This document shows, piece by piece, positions 46,283-53,760 of a stretch of DNA of 64,000 bases (the first letter of the stretch is position 1; each line of letters begins with the position of its first letter). The notes beneath the pieces are model-generated. The model made no database searches. It saw nothing but the letters and a program-made list of their open reading frames with translations, and had not been told where the DNA came from. The stretch is taken from positions 1 through 64,000 of the forward strand of contig UQMV01000005.1 of NCBI GenBank assembly GCA_900542315.1, given 5' to 3'. The DNA is from an uncultured Collinsella sp. GTDB lineage: Bacteria; Actinomycetota; Coriobacteriia; Coriobacteriales; Coriobacteriaceae. Made by a program: the position numbers and the translations under genes.

Positions 46283-46780
46283 ATGAGTATAGACCTCAGG
46301 GCGAAGCACGACCTGGAGTCCAGGAGGCGGGCCGTCGAGCTCTTCGACGCCGGCGTCGGCTGCAAGCCGGCGGCCGAGGCCCTGTCCGTCCCCCGCGAGA
46401 CCGTGAGAGAATGGCAGTGGGTATACCGGGCGTTCGGAAGCGAGGCGCTGCTGTCCATGGGCGGGAAACAATCCAGGTACACATTCGAGCAGAGGGTCGC
46501 CGCTGCGTCGGCCGTGGTCGACGGCGGGATGGCGAAGACCGACGCCATGGCCGAGTTCGGGATCAGGTCGAAGTCCCCGCTGGAGCGCTGGTGCAGGCTC
46601 TACCGCGAGGGCGGCGCCGAGGCGCTGCGGCCCGGCCCGAAGGGCAGGCCGAGGGGGTCGAGGTCGAAGCCCCGGGCCCGCACCCGCGAGCAGGAGCTCG
46701 AGGAGCGCTGCCGCAGGCTCGAGGCCGAGGTCGCCTACCTAAAAAAATTGCGCGCCCTGGTCGAGCGGGACGGGCTCTGA
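46283..46780 (+). CDS. IS3-family transposase OrfA
   Basis: This is a 165-residue DNA-binding component of the IS. A helix-turn-helix (ELFDAGVGCKPAAEALSVPRETVREW) is followed by a second (SAVVDGGMAKTDAMAEFGI) and a C-terminal leucine-zipper-like stretch (EELEERCRRLEAEVAYLKKL). ATG at 46283 follows GGGAGG. Translation normally stops at 46780. When ribosomes slip back one base on the A7 run in codons AAA-AAA, the product continues as the OrfAB transposase. Confidence 0.93.
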   Translation: MSIDLRAKHDLESRRRAVELFDAGVGCKPAAEALSVPRETVREWQWVYRAFGSEALLSMGGKQSRYTFEQRVAAASAVVDGGMAKTDAMAEFGIRSKSPLERWCRLYREGGAEALRPGPKGRPRGSRSKPRARTREQELEERCRRLEAEVAYLKKLRALVERDGL

Positions 46781-47652
46781 CCAGGGCGGCGGCCGAGGCG
46801 GTGAGGACTCTGAGCGCGGAGGGGCACTCGCTTCGCCACCTGCTGGAGTGCTCGGGGCTCAAGAGGTCGACCTACTACTACGCGCTGGCGCACCCGCGGA
46901 GGCCGACCAGGCCCGAGCTGCGCGGCGCCGCGGCCGAGATATTCTCGCGCACCGCCAACGGCTGCGGGCACCGGCAGGTGGCCATGTGCCTGCGCGCCGA
47001 GCTGGGCGCGGTCGTGGCCGACAAGACCGTGCTCAAGATGATGCGCGAGATGGGCATCCGGTGCGGGATACGCCGCCGCGGCTCCCGCCGCCGGTACAGC
47101 TCGTACCGGGGCGAGGTCGGGCGGACCTTCGAGAACGTCATCGCCCGCGACTTCGGCGCCGAGGGGCCGTGGCAGAAGCTCGGCACCGACGTCACCGAGT
47201 TCAAGGTGGCCGGCGCCAAGGCCTACTGGGCCCCGGTGCTCGACTTCTGCACGAAGGAGATCGTCGCGAGCGACATATCGACCTCGCCGGACCTCGCCCA
47301 GCAGCATAGGATGCTCGACCGGCTCCTCGAGGCCCTTCCCGGCGGGGCGGCCCCGACCATGCACTCGGACATGGGCTGGCAGTACCAGCACGAGTCCTAC
47401 ACCTCCAGGCTGGAGGAGGCCGGCATCACCCAGAGCATGTCGCGCAAGGGGAACTGCATCGACAACGCCGCCACCGAGCAGCTCTTCGGCCACGTGAAGG
47501 ACGAGTTCTACCGCGGCAGGGAGTGGGGCAGCTTCGAGGACTTCAAGCGCGACCTGGAGGAGTGCATAGCCCATTGGAACACGCGGCGCAGGCAGGTAAG
47601 ATTGAAGGGCCTGACGCCGGAGGAGTTCCGGAACCGGGCCCTTGCGGCGTAG
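46747..47652 (+). CDS. IS3-family transposase OrfB, catalytic part (made as OrfAB by -1 frameshift)
   Basis: This is the DDE integrase-fold part of the transposase, read in the -1 frame after AAAAAAA. It gives about 301 residues after the slip and is not expected to start on its own. An HTH_21-type region (SRTANGCGHRQVAMCLR) precedes the rve core. Its catalytic residues lie in KLGTDVTEFKV, MHSDMGWQYQ and DNAATEQLFGHVKDEF (D, D, E). The C-terminus IAHWNTRRRQVRLKGLTPEEFRNR is standard for the family. The full fusion would run from 46283. Confidence 0.92.
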   Translation: MARPGRAGRALTRAAAEAVRTLSAEGHSLRHLLECSGLKRSTYYYALAHPRRPTRPELRGAAAEIFSRTANGCGHRQVAMCLRAELGAVVADKTVLKMMREMGIRCGIRRRGSRRRYSSYRGEVGRTFENVIARDFGAEGPWQKLGTDVTEFKVAGAKAYWAPVLDFCTKEIVASDISTSPDLAQQHRMLDRLLEALPGGAAPTMHSDMGWQYQHESYTSRLEEAGITQSMSRKGNCIDNAATEQLFGHVKDEFYRGREWGSFEDFKRDLEECIAHWNTRRRQVRLKGLTPEEFRNRALAA

Positions 47653-47690
47653 TCGCTATTTATTCAGTCCAAGTTTCGGGGCGCAGTTCA

Positions 47691-47711
47691 CTGTCCCCTT
47701 TATGGTGGTTT
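47691..47711. repeat. Right half of IS-interrupted palindrome
   Basis: CTGTCCCCTTTATGGTGGTTT begins with the duplicated CTG and completes the palindrome started at 46216. The right arm is 47697-47711. Confidence 0.85.
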
Positions 47712-47716
47712 GAAAG

Positions 47717-48262
47717 CTACAGTCCAAAGAAGCTCAAGATCTGGTCTCGGTTTACGGGCTTGTAGCCATTGGCGTCGAGGCCCACATCGTAGCGGTAGAT
47801 GGGGCGTTCGCGATCACGGTTGCGCGTGTTGGTGCGGTCTCCCCTGCTGTGGATATGTCCGTGCAGCATAATGGCGCCACGCGCTTTGCCGTTCCAACTG
47901 AGCATGGGGTAATGGCTCAAAACCAGGCGATGTCCCTTGGCATAGCCGGGGGCAATTTCCAGGTAATCGCGCACGTCATCCCAAATGTGCGGTGCGTCCG
48001 GATCTTCCCAATCGCCGTCATGGTTACCGCGGATGAGCGTCACGTTCTGACAGGCAATGCGCTCGCGCAGGAGCACGGCCTCCGCCATGGGCAAGCGATA
48101 CGTAAAGTCTCCCAGGATATAGAGGCGGTCGTCCGCAGCAACGCACTCGTTAATGGCGTCAATAACCTTGCGGTTCATCTCCTCGACCGAGGCGAACGGC
48201 CGATCCATATCGTGCAGGATATTCGTATCGCCCAGGTGCAGGTCGGCGGTAAACCACATCAT
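47717..48262 (-). CDS. Metallophosphoesterase-family protein
   Basis: This 181-residue calcineurin-like phosphoesterase has all metal-site motifs in order: DLHLGD, GDFTYR, RGNHDGD, SHYPML and GHIHSRGD. It resembles short YfcE/phage-type phosphoesterases. Substrate is unknown; a phosphodiester or nucleotide is likely. ATG at 48262 is preferred over 48277 because GAGGA lies nine bases upstream, and the longer start has no site. The stop codon is six bases from the right arm of the interrupted palindrome. Confidence 0.88.
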   Translation of the reverse strand: MMWFTADLHLGDTNILHDMDRPFASVEEMNRKVIDAINECVAADDRLYILGDFTYRLPMAEAVLLRERIACQNVTLIRGNHDGDWEDPDAPHIWDDVRDYLEIAPGYAKGHRLVLSHYPMLSWNGKARGAIMLHGHIHSRGDRTNTRNRDRERPIYRYDVGLDANGYKPVNRDQILSFFGL

Positions 48263-48328
48263 CGTCTGTGTCCTCATTTCGCAACGCGTCTAACACGTGC
48301 CTAGTATACAGACGCTTTGGCGCAGCGG

Positions 48329-48508
48329 TTACCCAAAGAGCCCGCCAAACAGTCCACGGCGGCGCTTGTCATTCTTCTTCGATACGTCGTCCCGTGCGTT
48401 CTTATCCTTCCGCTTTTCTCGATCATGCTCCAGCTCATCGTCATCGAGCAGCAAGTCCCACTCAAACGGTTCATCCGTCAGATCAAACAGGTCGTCGTCA
48501 TCAAACAT
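48329..48508 (-). CDS. Small acidic/basic protein, 59 aa
   Basis: This tiny gene starts with ATG at 48508 behind AGGGGAGG and ends TAA at 48329. The product is sharply polar: the first 27 residues are dominated by Asp, Glu and Leu (MFDDDDLFDLTDEPFEWD at the start). The remaining part is basic (REKRKDKN, KKNDKRRR) and ends RGLFGGLFG. It lies 18 bases after the HIRAN gene in the same direction, so the two are likely one operon. No known family is recognised. Open reading frame, ribosome site and operon position together support it. Confidence 0.72.
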   Translation of the reverse strand: MFDDDDLFDLTDEPFEWDLLLDDDELEHDREKRKDKNARDDVSKKNDKRRRGLFGGLFG

Positions 48509-48526
48509 GACAGCCTCCCCTAGCGG

Positions 48527-48853
48527 CTAGCGGGCATCCGCCACATAAAGGCCAACGCGCACCTGATGCCAGGGACTGCGCTCGGGCGCAACCTGCTGCA
48601 CGCGGGCTTCAAACACATCTTCGTGCCCGTAATACATCATCACGGACAGCGGGCCAACCTCGTTTCCCGGAACATAGCCGAGCTTGATCTTGCCGAAATA
48701 GATCGCGACCGCCTCGGAATCGTGGGGATTATCGCGCTCGGCACACAGTGTCAGTTTATCGCCCGCTTTCAGATCGCCCAGAACCAATGCGCCGTCGGCA
48801 TACTGAAATCCAGCGATGTGAAACGATAAAAGAACACGTGAAGGCTCGTACAT
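48527..48853 (-). CDS. HIRAN-domain protein
   Basis: This 108-residue protein consists almost only of a HIRAN domain: FHIAGFQYADGALVLGDLKAGDKLTLCAERDNPHDSEAVAIYFGKIKLGYVPGNE carries the conserved Gly, the NPHD(S)EAV core and the YVP motif. HIRAN domains bind DNA or stalled-fork ends as part of HLTF-type helicases, and stand-alone bacterial forms occur. ATG at 48853 follows GAGGAG. Its partner is the 59-residue gene 18 bases downstream. Confidence 0.88.
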   Translation of the reverse strand: MYEPSRVLLSFHIAGFQYADGALVLGDLKAGDKLTLCAERDNPHDSEAVAIYFGKIKLGYVPGNEVGPLSVMMYYGHEDVFEARVQQVAPERSPWHQVRVGLYVADAR

Positions 48854-48966
48854 GGCAGCTCCTCTAACGGCCGGAATAACCGGCACTTAACCTTATTGAG
48901 AAGTCTACGAACTCGTGCGGACACAAATAGACCAACCCGGGTCTTTTCGACCATTTGTCGCAACGC

Positions 48967-48995
48967 TTGCATGCCAGAGCGCTTGCAGATAAGAT
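48967..48995 (+). promoter_or_regulatory. Promoter directed toward the small toxin gene (antisense)
   Basis: TTGCAT and TAAGAT are exactly 17 bases apart. Transcription would start near 49002 and run antisense across the 3' end and body of the toxin candidate (49090-49173). No coding sequence with a good ribosome site lies downstream on this strand, which fits an antisense RNA. Confidence 0.55.
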
Positions 48996-49001
48996 AGGAG
49001 C

Positions 49002-49131
49002 ACGGATGGCACCCGTGGCAGCGGGTCTTGCCAACTCCGATACACGTTTACATCGTGAGAAGTGGCCGTCTTCGCTTACGCGGGGGCGGCTATTTCGTTC
49101 GGCCGATAAACAGGCCGAGTTCTATAGCCGC
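49002..49131 (+). ncRNA. Candidate antisense antitoxin RNA
   Basis: From the predicted start near 49002 the transcript would contain hairpin GGCACCCG / CGGGTCTTGCC (49007-49029). It would end in a nested palindrome, with outer arms GCGGCTAT (49086-49093) and ATAGCCGC (49124-49131) and inner CGGCC / GGCCG. Both ends are inferred from sequence only. The last part is complementary to the toxin ORF 3' half. Confidence 0.4.
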
Positions 49132-49173
49132 GATTAACAACGCCAATAACGAAATAACATCGCTTACGCTCAT
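49090..49173 (-). CDS. Candidate type I toxin, 27-aa hydrophobic peptide
   Basis: This 28-codon ORF starts at ATG 49173 and stops at TAG 49090. The peptide begins MSVSDVISLL, continues through one 17-20-residue hydrophobic helix and ends IGRTK. That layout, a short polar start, one membrane helix and a basic tail, is shared by holin-like type I toxins of the TxpA/BsrG kind. The ribosome site AAGGGA is contained in a hairpin (49175-49199), as is common when toxin mRNA must be processed before translation. It faces a good antisense promoter. No experimental basis exists here; a regulatory leader peptide is the alternative. Confidence 0.6.
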   Translation of the reverse strand: MSVSDVISLLALLIAAIELGLFIGRTK

Positions 49174-49174
49174 A

Positions 49175-49199
49175 CCAATTCCCTTCTAAAGGGAGTTGG
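49175..49199 (-). promoter_or_regulatory. Hairpin occluding the toxin ribosome binding site
   Basis: On the toxin strand CCAACTCCCTT pairs with AAGGGAATTGG across a three-base loop, with one C-A mismatch. The right arm contains the Shine-Dalgarno sequence, and the start codon follows one base later. Confidence 0.6.
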
Positions 49200-49236
49200 C
49201 CCATCCGTACCCCATGGCAGTAGTCTAACGCAAATT

Positions 49237-49270
49237 GCGGGTAATAGGAACACTTGTTCGTATTACCCGC
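49237..49270 (-). terminator. Hairpin after aldehyde dehydrogenase gene
   Basis: GCGGGTAATA and TATTACCCGC form perfect 10-bp arms, with an inner GAACA/TGTTC continuing the stem after a G-G mismatch. It starts 10 bases beyond the stop codon at 49280. The T-tract is poor, so termination strength is uncertain. Confidence 0.65.
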
Positions 49271-49279
49271 TCCTATTTC

Positions 49280-50659
49280 CTAGTGCACAAACATGCGCAC
49301 GAATTTGTGCTTCCAGCTTGCGTAGGGCGCATAGCGGAATGGCACGTCCAGCCAGGTTGCCTTGTTCACGATGCTCTTCTTGTGGCTAAACGTATCGAAG
49401 CTCTCGCGGCCATGGTACTGCCCCATGCCGCTCGCGCCCATGCCGCCAAAGCCCATATGGCTCGTAGCCAAATGCATGATGGTGTCGTTAACGCAGCCGC
49501 CGCCAAAGGGCACATAGCGCACAAAGCGCTGTTGCACCGCTCGGTCCTGGCTAAAGATATACAGGGCCAGCGGCGTCGGACGATCCGTGATAAACGTCTC
49601 GACCTCATCCAGACTCTCGAACGTCAGCACCGGCAAGATGGGACCGAAGATCTCCTCTTGCATTACGGCATCCTCGGGCGTCACGCCGTCCAAGATCGTC
49701 GGTTCAATCTTGAGCGAGGTCTCGCGCGCCGCACCTCCCAGCACAACCTTGTCGGGGTCGATCAACCCGCGCACGCGCGCGAAATGCTTGGCGTTGACGA
49801 TATGGCCGTAGTCCTCGTTGTCGAGCGGGTGCTCGCCAAACATGCGGTGGACTTCCTCCTTGATGAGGTCCAACAGCTCGTCGTGCACGCGCGCGTCAAC
49901 CAGCAGATAGTCGGGCGCCACACAGGTCTGGCCCACGTTGAGCCACTTACCAAAGGCGATACGCCGCGCCGCGACCTTCAAATTTGCGGAGGCATCCACA
50001 ATGCAGGGACTCTTGCCGCCCAGCTCAAGCGTCACGGGTGTGAGGTTTTTGCTCGCGTGTTCCATGACAAGCTTGCCGACCGGAACGCTGCCGGTAAAGA
50101 AGATCTTGTCCCAGCACTCATCGAGCAGCGCCTCGTTCTCGGCACGTCCGCCCTCGACGACCGTCACCAGGCGCGGATCAAACGCTTCCTCGCAGATCTG
50201 TCTGAGCACCGCACTCGAAGCCGGCGCATAGGCGCTCGGCTTGATGACCACGGTATTACCCGCAGCGAGCGCGCCGGCGAGCGGCTCGAGCGTCAACAAA
50301 AACGGGTAGTTCCAAGGCGCCATAATCAGCGTCACGCCATAGGGAACCGGCTGCGTCCTGCACACGCTAATAGCGTTGGCAAGGTCGCACGGGCGCAGGC
50401 GTGCGCGACTCCATCGGGCCACATGCGCAATCTGATGGCGAATCTCGGAAAGTGACGTGCCGATCTCGCACATATACGCCTCGTCATGAGACTTGCCCAA
50501 ATCGGTCTTGAGCGCATGGGCGATATCGTCCTCGTGCGCCCGCACCGCATCGCGCAGGCGCACGAGCGCGCGGCGGCGAGCATCGACATCGAACGTGGCA
50601 TGCGTCTTAAAATAGGCGCGCTGACTGCTAACGATGCATGCGATTTCCTCGGTGTTCAT
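49280..50659 (-). CDS. Aldehyde dehydrogenase (class 3-like)
   Basis: This 459-residue NAD(P)-dependent aldehyde dehydrogenase is close in type to class 3/fatty-aldehyde enzymes, which lack the long N-terminal extension. Motifs are APWNYPF for cofactor binding, FTGSVPVG, the general base Glu in LELGGKSP, and the nucleophile Cys in GQTCVAPDY. The C-terminal hydrophobic and basic segment (RYAPYASWKHKFVRMF) is typical of this class. It follows the alcohol dehydrogenase gene by eight bases in one operon, so the pair probably interconverts an alcohol, an aldehyde and an acid. Confidence 0.93.
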   Translation of the reverse strand: MNTEEIACIVSSQRAYFKTHATFDVDARRRALVRLRDAVRAHEDDIAHALKTDLGKSHDEAYMCEIGTSLSEIRHQIAHVARWSRARLRPCDLANAISVCRTQPVPYGVTLIMAPWNYPFLLTLEPLAGALAAGNTVVIKPSAYAPASSAVLRQICEEAFDPRLVTVVEGGRAENEALLDECWDKIFFTGSVPVGKLVMEHASKNLTPVTLELGGKSPCIVDASANLKVAARRIAFGKWLNVGQTCVAPDYLLVDARVHDELLDLIKEEVHRMFGEHPLDNEDYGHIVNAKHFARVRGLIDPDKVVLGGAARETSLKIEPTILDGVTPEDAVMQEEIFGPILPVLTFESLDEVETFITDRPTPLALYIFSQDRAVQQRFVRYVPFGGGCVNDTIMHLATSHMGFGGMGASGMGQYHGRESFDTFSHKKSIVNKATWLDVPFRYAPYASWKHKFVRMFVH

Positions 50660-50667
50660 GGGCCCTC

Positions 50668-51888
50668 CTAGTTCTCGTCCTCAAACATACCACCCGCGAC
50701 GACCTCGTACATATGCTCGAGTTCCAAACGGTCCATTAAAAGCGGGACAGGATACAGCGGATTGGCCTCGGCGTCGGCATGGGCCGCCATTTGCGGAATA
50801 TCGGAGCGGCGAATACCCGAGACATATTTAGGAATTCCCAAGACCTCGTTCATGCGGTCGACCCAGTCGATAAAGGCCTCTGCGGCAAGACTGTCCTGCG
50901 CGGTAGCCGGCGCAATACCCGCCATGCGAGCAAGATCGGCAAGCTTGGGAGCGGCGGTGTCGCCATAGGCGCGAAGCATGTGCGGCAGGATGATGGCGTT
51001 GGCCAAACCGTGTGGAATGCCGTATCGGCCGCCCAGGCTGTGCGCGATGGCATGCACATATCCGACATAGGAGCGCGTAAATGCGACGCCCGCCTTATAC
51101 GCCGCCGAAAGCATATTGCGGCGCGCACGCATGTTGTCGCCATGCTCATAGGCCTCGAGCAAATTATCATGGATGAGCTGAACCGCCTGGCGCGCCATCT
51201 TGCGCGTGTAAGGCGTGGTGCTGCGGCCGATAAAGGCCTCGACGGCATGCGTCAGGGCATCCATGCCCGTCTGTCCCGTAATGGCAGCAGGCAGGCCACG
51301 CGTAAACTCGGGATCGTGCACCGCAAAGCGCGGGATGAGCACAAAGTCGTTGATGGGGTACTTATAGTGCGTCTCGTCGTCGGTGATAACCGCCGCGAGC
51401 GTGACTTCGCTTCCCGTTCCGGCGGTAGTGGGAACCGCGATAAGCAGCGGCAGGAGACGGTGGACGCGCAGCAGGCCGCGCATCTTGTTGATGGGCTTGT
51501 TTGGCTGCGCAATGCGCGCGCCCACGCCCTTGGCGCAGTCCATGGCCGAACCGCCACCAAAGCCGATAATGGCCCGGCAGTCGTTCTCGCGATACAGCGC
51601 CGCCGCTTCCTCTACATTCGAGACCGTGGGGTTCGCACGCGTTTCGGCATAGACCGTAACGCCAATTCCCTTTGCCGCAAGTGCGCTCTCGAGTGATGCC
51701 GTGAGTCCCAAACGGGCAATGCCGGGGTCCGTCACAATGAGAACGTGCTTGATCGAGCGCTTTTGAAGTACCGCGGGTACATCCTCGGCATGCTCCAAAA
51801 TGCGCGGCTCGGTATAGGGCAGGATCGGCAATGCGATGCGAAAAACCGTCTGATATGTTCGGCACCAGGCACGACGGGCTAGATGCAT
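50668..51888 (-). CDS. Iron-containing alcohol dehydrogenase
   Basis: This 406-residue group III metal-dependent alcohol dehydrogenase has GFGGGSAMDCAKG for NAD binding (about residues 95-107) and PTTAGTGSEVT. The metal-binding set is GMDALTHAVEAF, HAIAHSLGGRYGIPHG and neighbouring Asp/His residues. ATG at 51888 follows AAGGAG; the open frame to 51969 lacks a ribosome site. It is first in a two-gene operon with the aldehyde dehydrogenase. An inverted repeat 19 bases upstream may be an operator. Confidence 0.92.
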   Translation of the reverse strand: MHLARRAWCRTYQTVFRIALPILPYTEPRILEHAEDVPAVLQKRSIKHVLIVTDPGIARLGLTASLESALAAKGIGVTVYAETRANPTVSNVEEAAALYRENDCRAIIGFGGGSAMDCAKGVGARIAQPNKPINKMRGLLRVHRLLPLLIAVPTTAGTGSEVTLAAVITDDETHYKYPINDFVLIPRFAVHDPEFTRGLPAAITGQTGMDALTHAVEAFIGRSTTPYTRKMARQAVQLIHDNLLEAYEHGDNMRARRNMLSAAYKAGVAFTRSYVGYVHAIAHSLGGRYGIPHGLANAIILPHMLRAYGDTAAPKLADLARMAGIAPATAQDSLAAEAFIDWVDRMNEVLGIPKYVSGIRRSDIPQMAAHADAEANPLYPVPLLMDRLELEHMYEVVAGGMFEDEN

Positions 51889-51906
51889 AAAGGAAACTCC
51901 TTCATT

Positions 51907-51922
51907 TGTTGATGGGTCAACA
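51907..51922. promoter_or_regulatory. Inverted repeat upstream of alcohol dehydrogenase operon
   Basis: TGTTGA and TCAACA form perfect 6-bp arms with a four-base centre, 19 bases from the start codon. The position suits a repressor site, but the regulator is unknown. Confidence 0.35.
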
Positions 51923-52076
51923 TTTGCTCGACCGATTGTACTCATCGAGGAGCGCAGGCAACCTGCCAAACGTCAATCAATCAACATCTTCATATTGTTC
52001 GGAGCCGCTTGGCGTCATCCGGTGTTAGTCTTTCAGGGTCCATTGGATTCACGTCCGCCGCAAAGGAGGCGCAAAG

Positions 52077-52970
52077 GTGCATGACATCTGGAACCCCTGG
52101 CATGGCTGCACGCGCGTCAGCGAGGGATGCGACAACTGCTACATGTATTACATGGACGGACGACGAGGTATCGATCCCTCCGTGATTAGCAAAAGCAAGT
52201 CGGGCTTTACCTATCCCCTCCAACGCCGCCGAGACGGCAGCTACAAAGTTCGCGCCGGCGAGCTTATCCGCATCTGCATGACGAGCGATTTCTTGTTGCC
52301 CGAGGCCGATCCCTGGCGACCAGAAGTATGGGATATCATTCGCCAGAGGCCCGACGTAAAGTTTTTCATTCTGACCAAACGTCCCGAGCGTTTTTGCGAC
52401 TGTCTGCCCGGCGACTGGGGCGATGGCTGGCGAAACGTCATGCTTAACGTAACCTGCGAAAACCAGCGCAGGGCAAATGAGCGGATTCCCCTCCTGCTCG
52501 CCACGCCCGCAGCACACCGCGGCATCATGTGCGCGCCGTTTATCGGAAGCGTGTCGGTCGAAAAAGCCGCCCCCGGTAGCCTTGGAAAGCCCGATGGGAT
52601 CGAACAGGTCATCGCGGGCGGAGAAAACTACGCGGGAGCACGCCCCTGCCATTACGAATGGGTGCGCCAGTTGCATGCTGAATGCGTGGCGGCAAATGCG
52701 ACGTTCGCTTTCATCGAAACCGGAAGCACCTTCGTTAAGGACGGGCGAACATATCGCCTTCGCGGCAAAAACCTGCAAAGCGAGCAGGCTTGGAAATCAG
52801 GCCTCCAACACCGCGGCCGCCAAATCGAATGGGACCTAAGGGATCCGCTCGGCTTGGAAATCCCCAGCTCGGAGCTTTGGGACCCACCGTATTTTAAGTG
52901 GTGCGAAACCTGCGGAAGCAAGTTCATCTGCAACGGCTGCGTCCGCTGTGGACTATGTGGTCGCTGTTAG
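52077..52970 (+). CDS. DUF5131 (phage Gp37/Gp68-like) protein with C-terminal Cys cluster
   Basis: This 297-residue protein begins with the family hallmark WNPWHGCTRVSEGCDNCYMYY, where Cys11, 18 and 21 form a CX6CX2C set suggestive of an iron-sulphur or radical-SAM-like site. VKFFILTKRPERF and GGENYAGARPCHYEWVRQL are further conserved parts. The last 26 residues add six Cys (WCETCGSKFICNGCVRCGLCGRC), probably a metal-binding ribbon absent from shorter members. A GTG start at 52077 follows AAAGGAGG. Family function is unknown; phage-derived relatives and plasmid copies exist. It is monocistronic. Confidence 0.82.
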   Translation: MHDIWNPWHGCTRVSEGCDNCYMYYMDGRRGIDPSVISKSKSGFTYPLQRRRDGSYKVRAGELIRICMTSDFLLPEADPWRPEVWDIIRQRPDVKFFILTKRPERFCDCLPGDWGDGWRNVMLNVTCENQRRANERIPLLLATPAAHRGIMCAPFIGSVSVEKAAPGSLGKPDGIEQVIAGGENYAGARPCHYEWVRQLHAECVAANATFAFIETGSTFVKDGRTYRLRGKNLQSEQAWKSGLQHRGRQIEWDLRDPLGLEIPSSELWDPPYFKWCETCGSKFICNGCVRCGLCGRC

Positions 52971-53127
52971 ACGGCAGCGTCTAAATTGTTTTATTAAAAA
53001 TCATTCCTAATAGGCTTCACATTCAGTCTCATTTATGGATAATAGAACTCGTCAAGACGCGCGTCCGGAGAGGGCCCTTACGGGACCGGATAAGCGCCCC
53101 ATCGCCATCGATCGAAAGGATCGAATC
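52971..53127 (+). promoter_or_regulatory. Promoter region of rubrerythrin gene
   Basis: This 157-bp gap is AT-rich in its first half. TTGTTT and TAATAG are 16 bases apart (about 52986-53013). A second option is TTCACA with ATAATA 17 bases on. The stretch between is AT-rich enough for a PerR/Fur-type box, but no clear one is visible. Confidence 0.4.
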
Positions 53128-53688
53128 ATGAAGTTTGTTTGCCCCGTTTGCGGTTATGTGGAAGAGTTCGACGGCGACCAGCTGCCCGAGGACTTCAAGT
53201 GCCCCCAGTGCGGCGTCCCCGGTTCTCGTTTCCTGAAGCAGGAGGAGGGCCAGCTCGAGTGGGCTGCCGAGCACGTCGTGGGCGTCGCCAAGATGGAGGG
53301 CGTCTCCGAGGATATCGTTGCCGACCTGCGCGCCAACTTTGAGGGCGAGTGCTCCGAGGTCGGTATGTACCTGGCCATGGCTCGCGTTGCTCATCGCGAG
53401 GGCTATCCCGAGATCGGCCTGTACTGGGAGAAGGCTGCCTACGAGGAGGCCGAGCATGCCGCCAAGTTCGCTGAGCTGCTGGGCGAGGTCGTGACCGACT
53501 CCACCAAGAAGAACCTCGAGATGCGTGTTGAGGCCGAGAACGGCGCCACCGCCGGTAAGACCGATCTTGCCAAGCGCGCCAAGGCCGCTGGTCTCGATGC
53601 CATCCACGACACCGTGCACGAGATGGCTCGCGACGAGGCTCGCCACGGCAAGGCTTTCGCCGGTCTGCTCAAGCGCTACTTCGGCTAA
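53128..53688 (+). CDS. Reverse rubrerythrin (NADH peroxidase type)
   Basis: This 186-residue oxidative-stress protein has the rubredoxin domain first (CPVCGY, then CPQCGVPG, residues 5-35). The diiron ferritin-like domain follows, the order seen in reverse rubrerythrins of anaerobes. Diiron ligands lie in [19 protein letters not shown] and [13 protein letters not shown]. It should reduce H2O2 or O2 to water with electrons from NADH via a partner. ATG at 53128 follows GAAAGGA. Its uniform codon choice suggests high expression. It stands alone with its own promoter region and terminator. Confidence 0.94.
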   Translation: MKFVCPVCGYVEEFDGDQLPEDFKCPQCGVPGSRFLKQEEGQLEWAAEHVVGVAKMEGVSEDIVADLRANFEGECSEVGMYLAMARVAHREGYPEIGLYWEKAAYEEAEHAAKFAELLGEVVTDSTKKNLEMRVEAENGATAGKTDLAKRAKAAGLDAIHDTVHEMARDEARHGKAFAGLLKRYFG

Positions 53689-53719
53689 GCCAACCGCCTG
53701 AGACATAACCTCTAGTTCG

Positions 53720-53755
53720 ATGGGGCCCGGACCGTATTGGTTCGGGCCTTTTTCG
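53720..53755 (+). terminator. Intrinsic terminator after rubrerythrin gene
   Basis: GGCCCG and CGGGCC, extended by ACC/GGT past a mismatch, are followed by TTTTT. It lies about 30 bases past the stop codon and may also serve the convergent pdxR gene. Confidence 0.9.
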
Positions 53756-53760
53756 TGGGC

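Larger units (their letters stand above)
46237..47690 (+). mobile_element. IS3-family insertion sequence (IS150-like), complete
   Basis: This 1454-bp element is bounded by terminal inverted repeats. The left end TGAACTGCCTCCCATTTC matches the inverted right end TGAACTGCGCCCCGAAAC, and both continue CTTGGAC. The 5'-TG...CA-3' ends and 3-bp duplication CTG (46234-46236 and 47691-47693) are typical of IS3. It encodes OrfA and OrfB joined by a -1 frameshift at AAAAAAA (46741-46747). GC content and codon use are higher than in the flanking genes, consistent with recent arrival. The reading frames appear intact, so it may be active. Confidence 0.95.

Noticed and set aside
46255..47652. Single 465-codon transposase ORF starting at 46255
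   Set aside because: Its first 160 or so codons are the OrfA region read out of frame. The real product is OrfA, then a -1 shift at A7 into OrfB.
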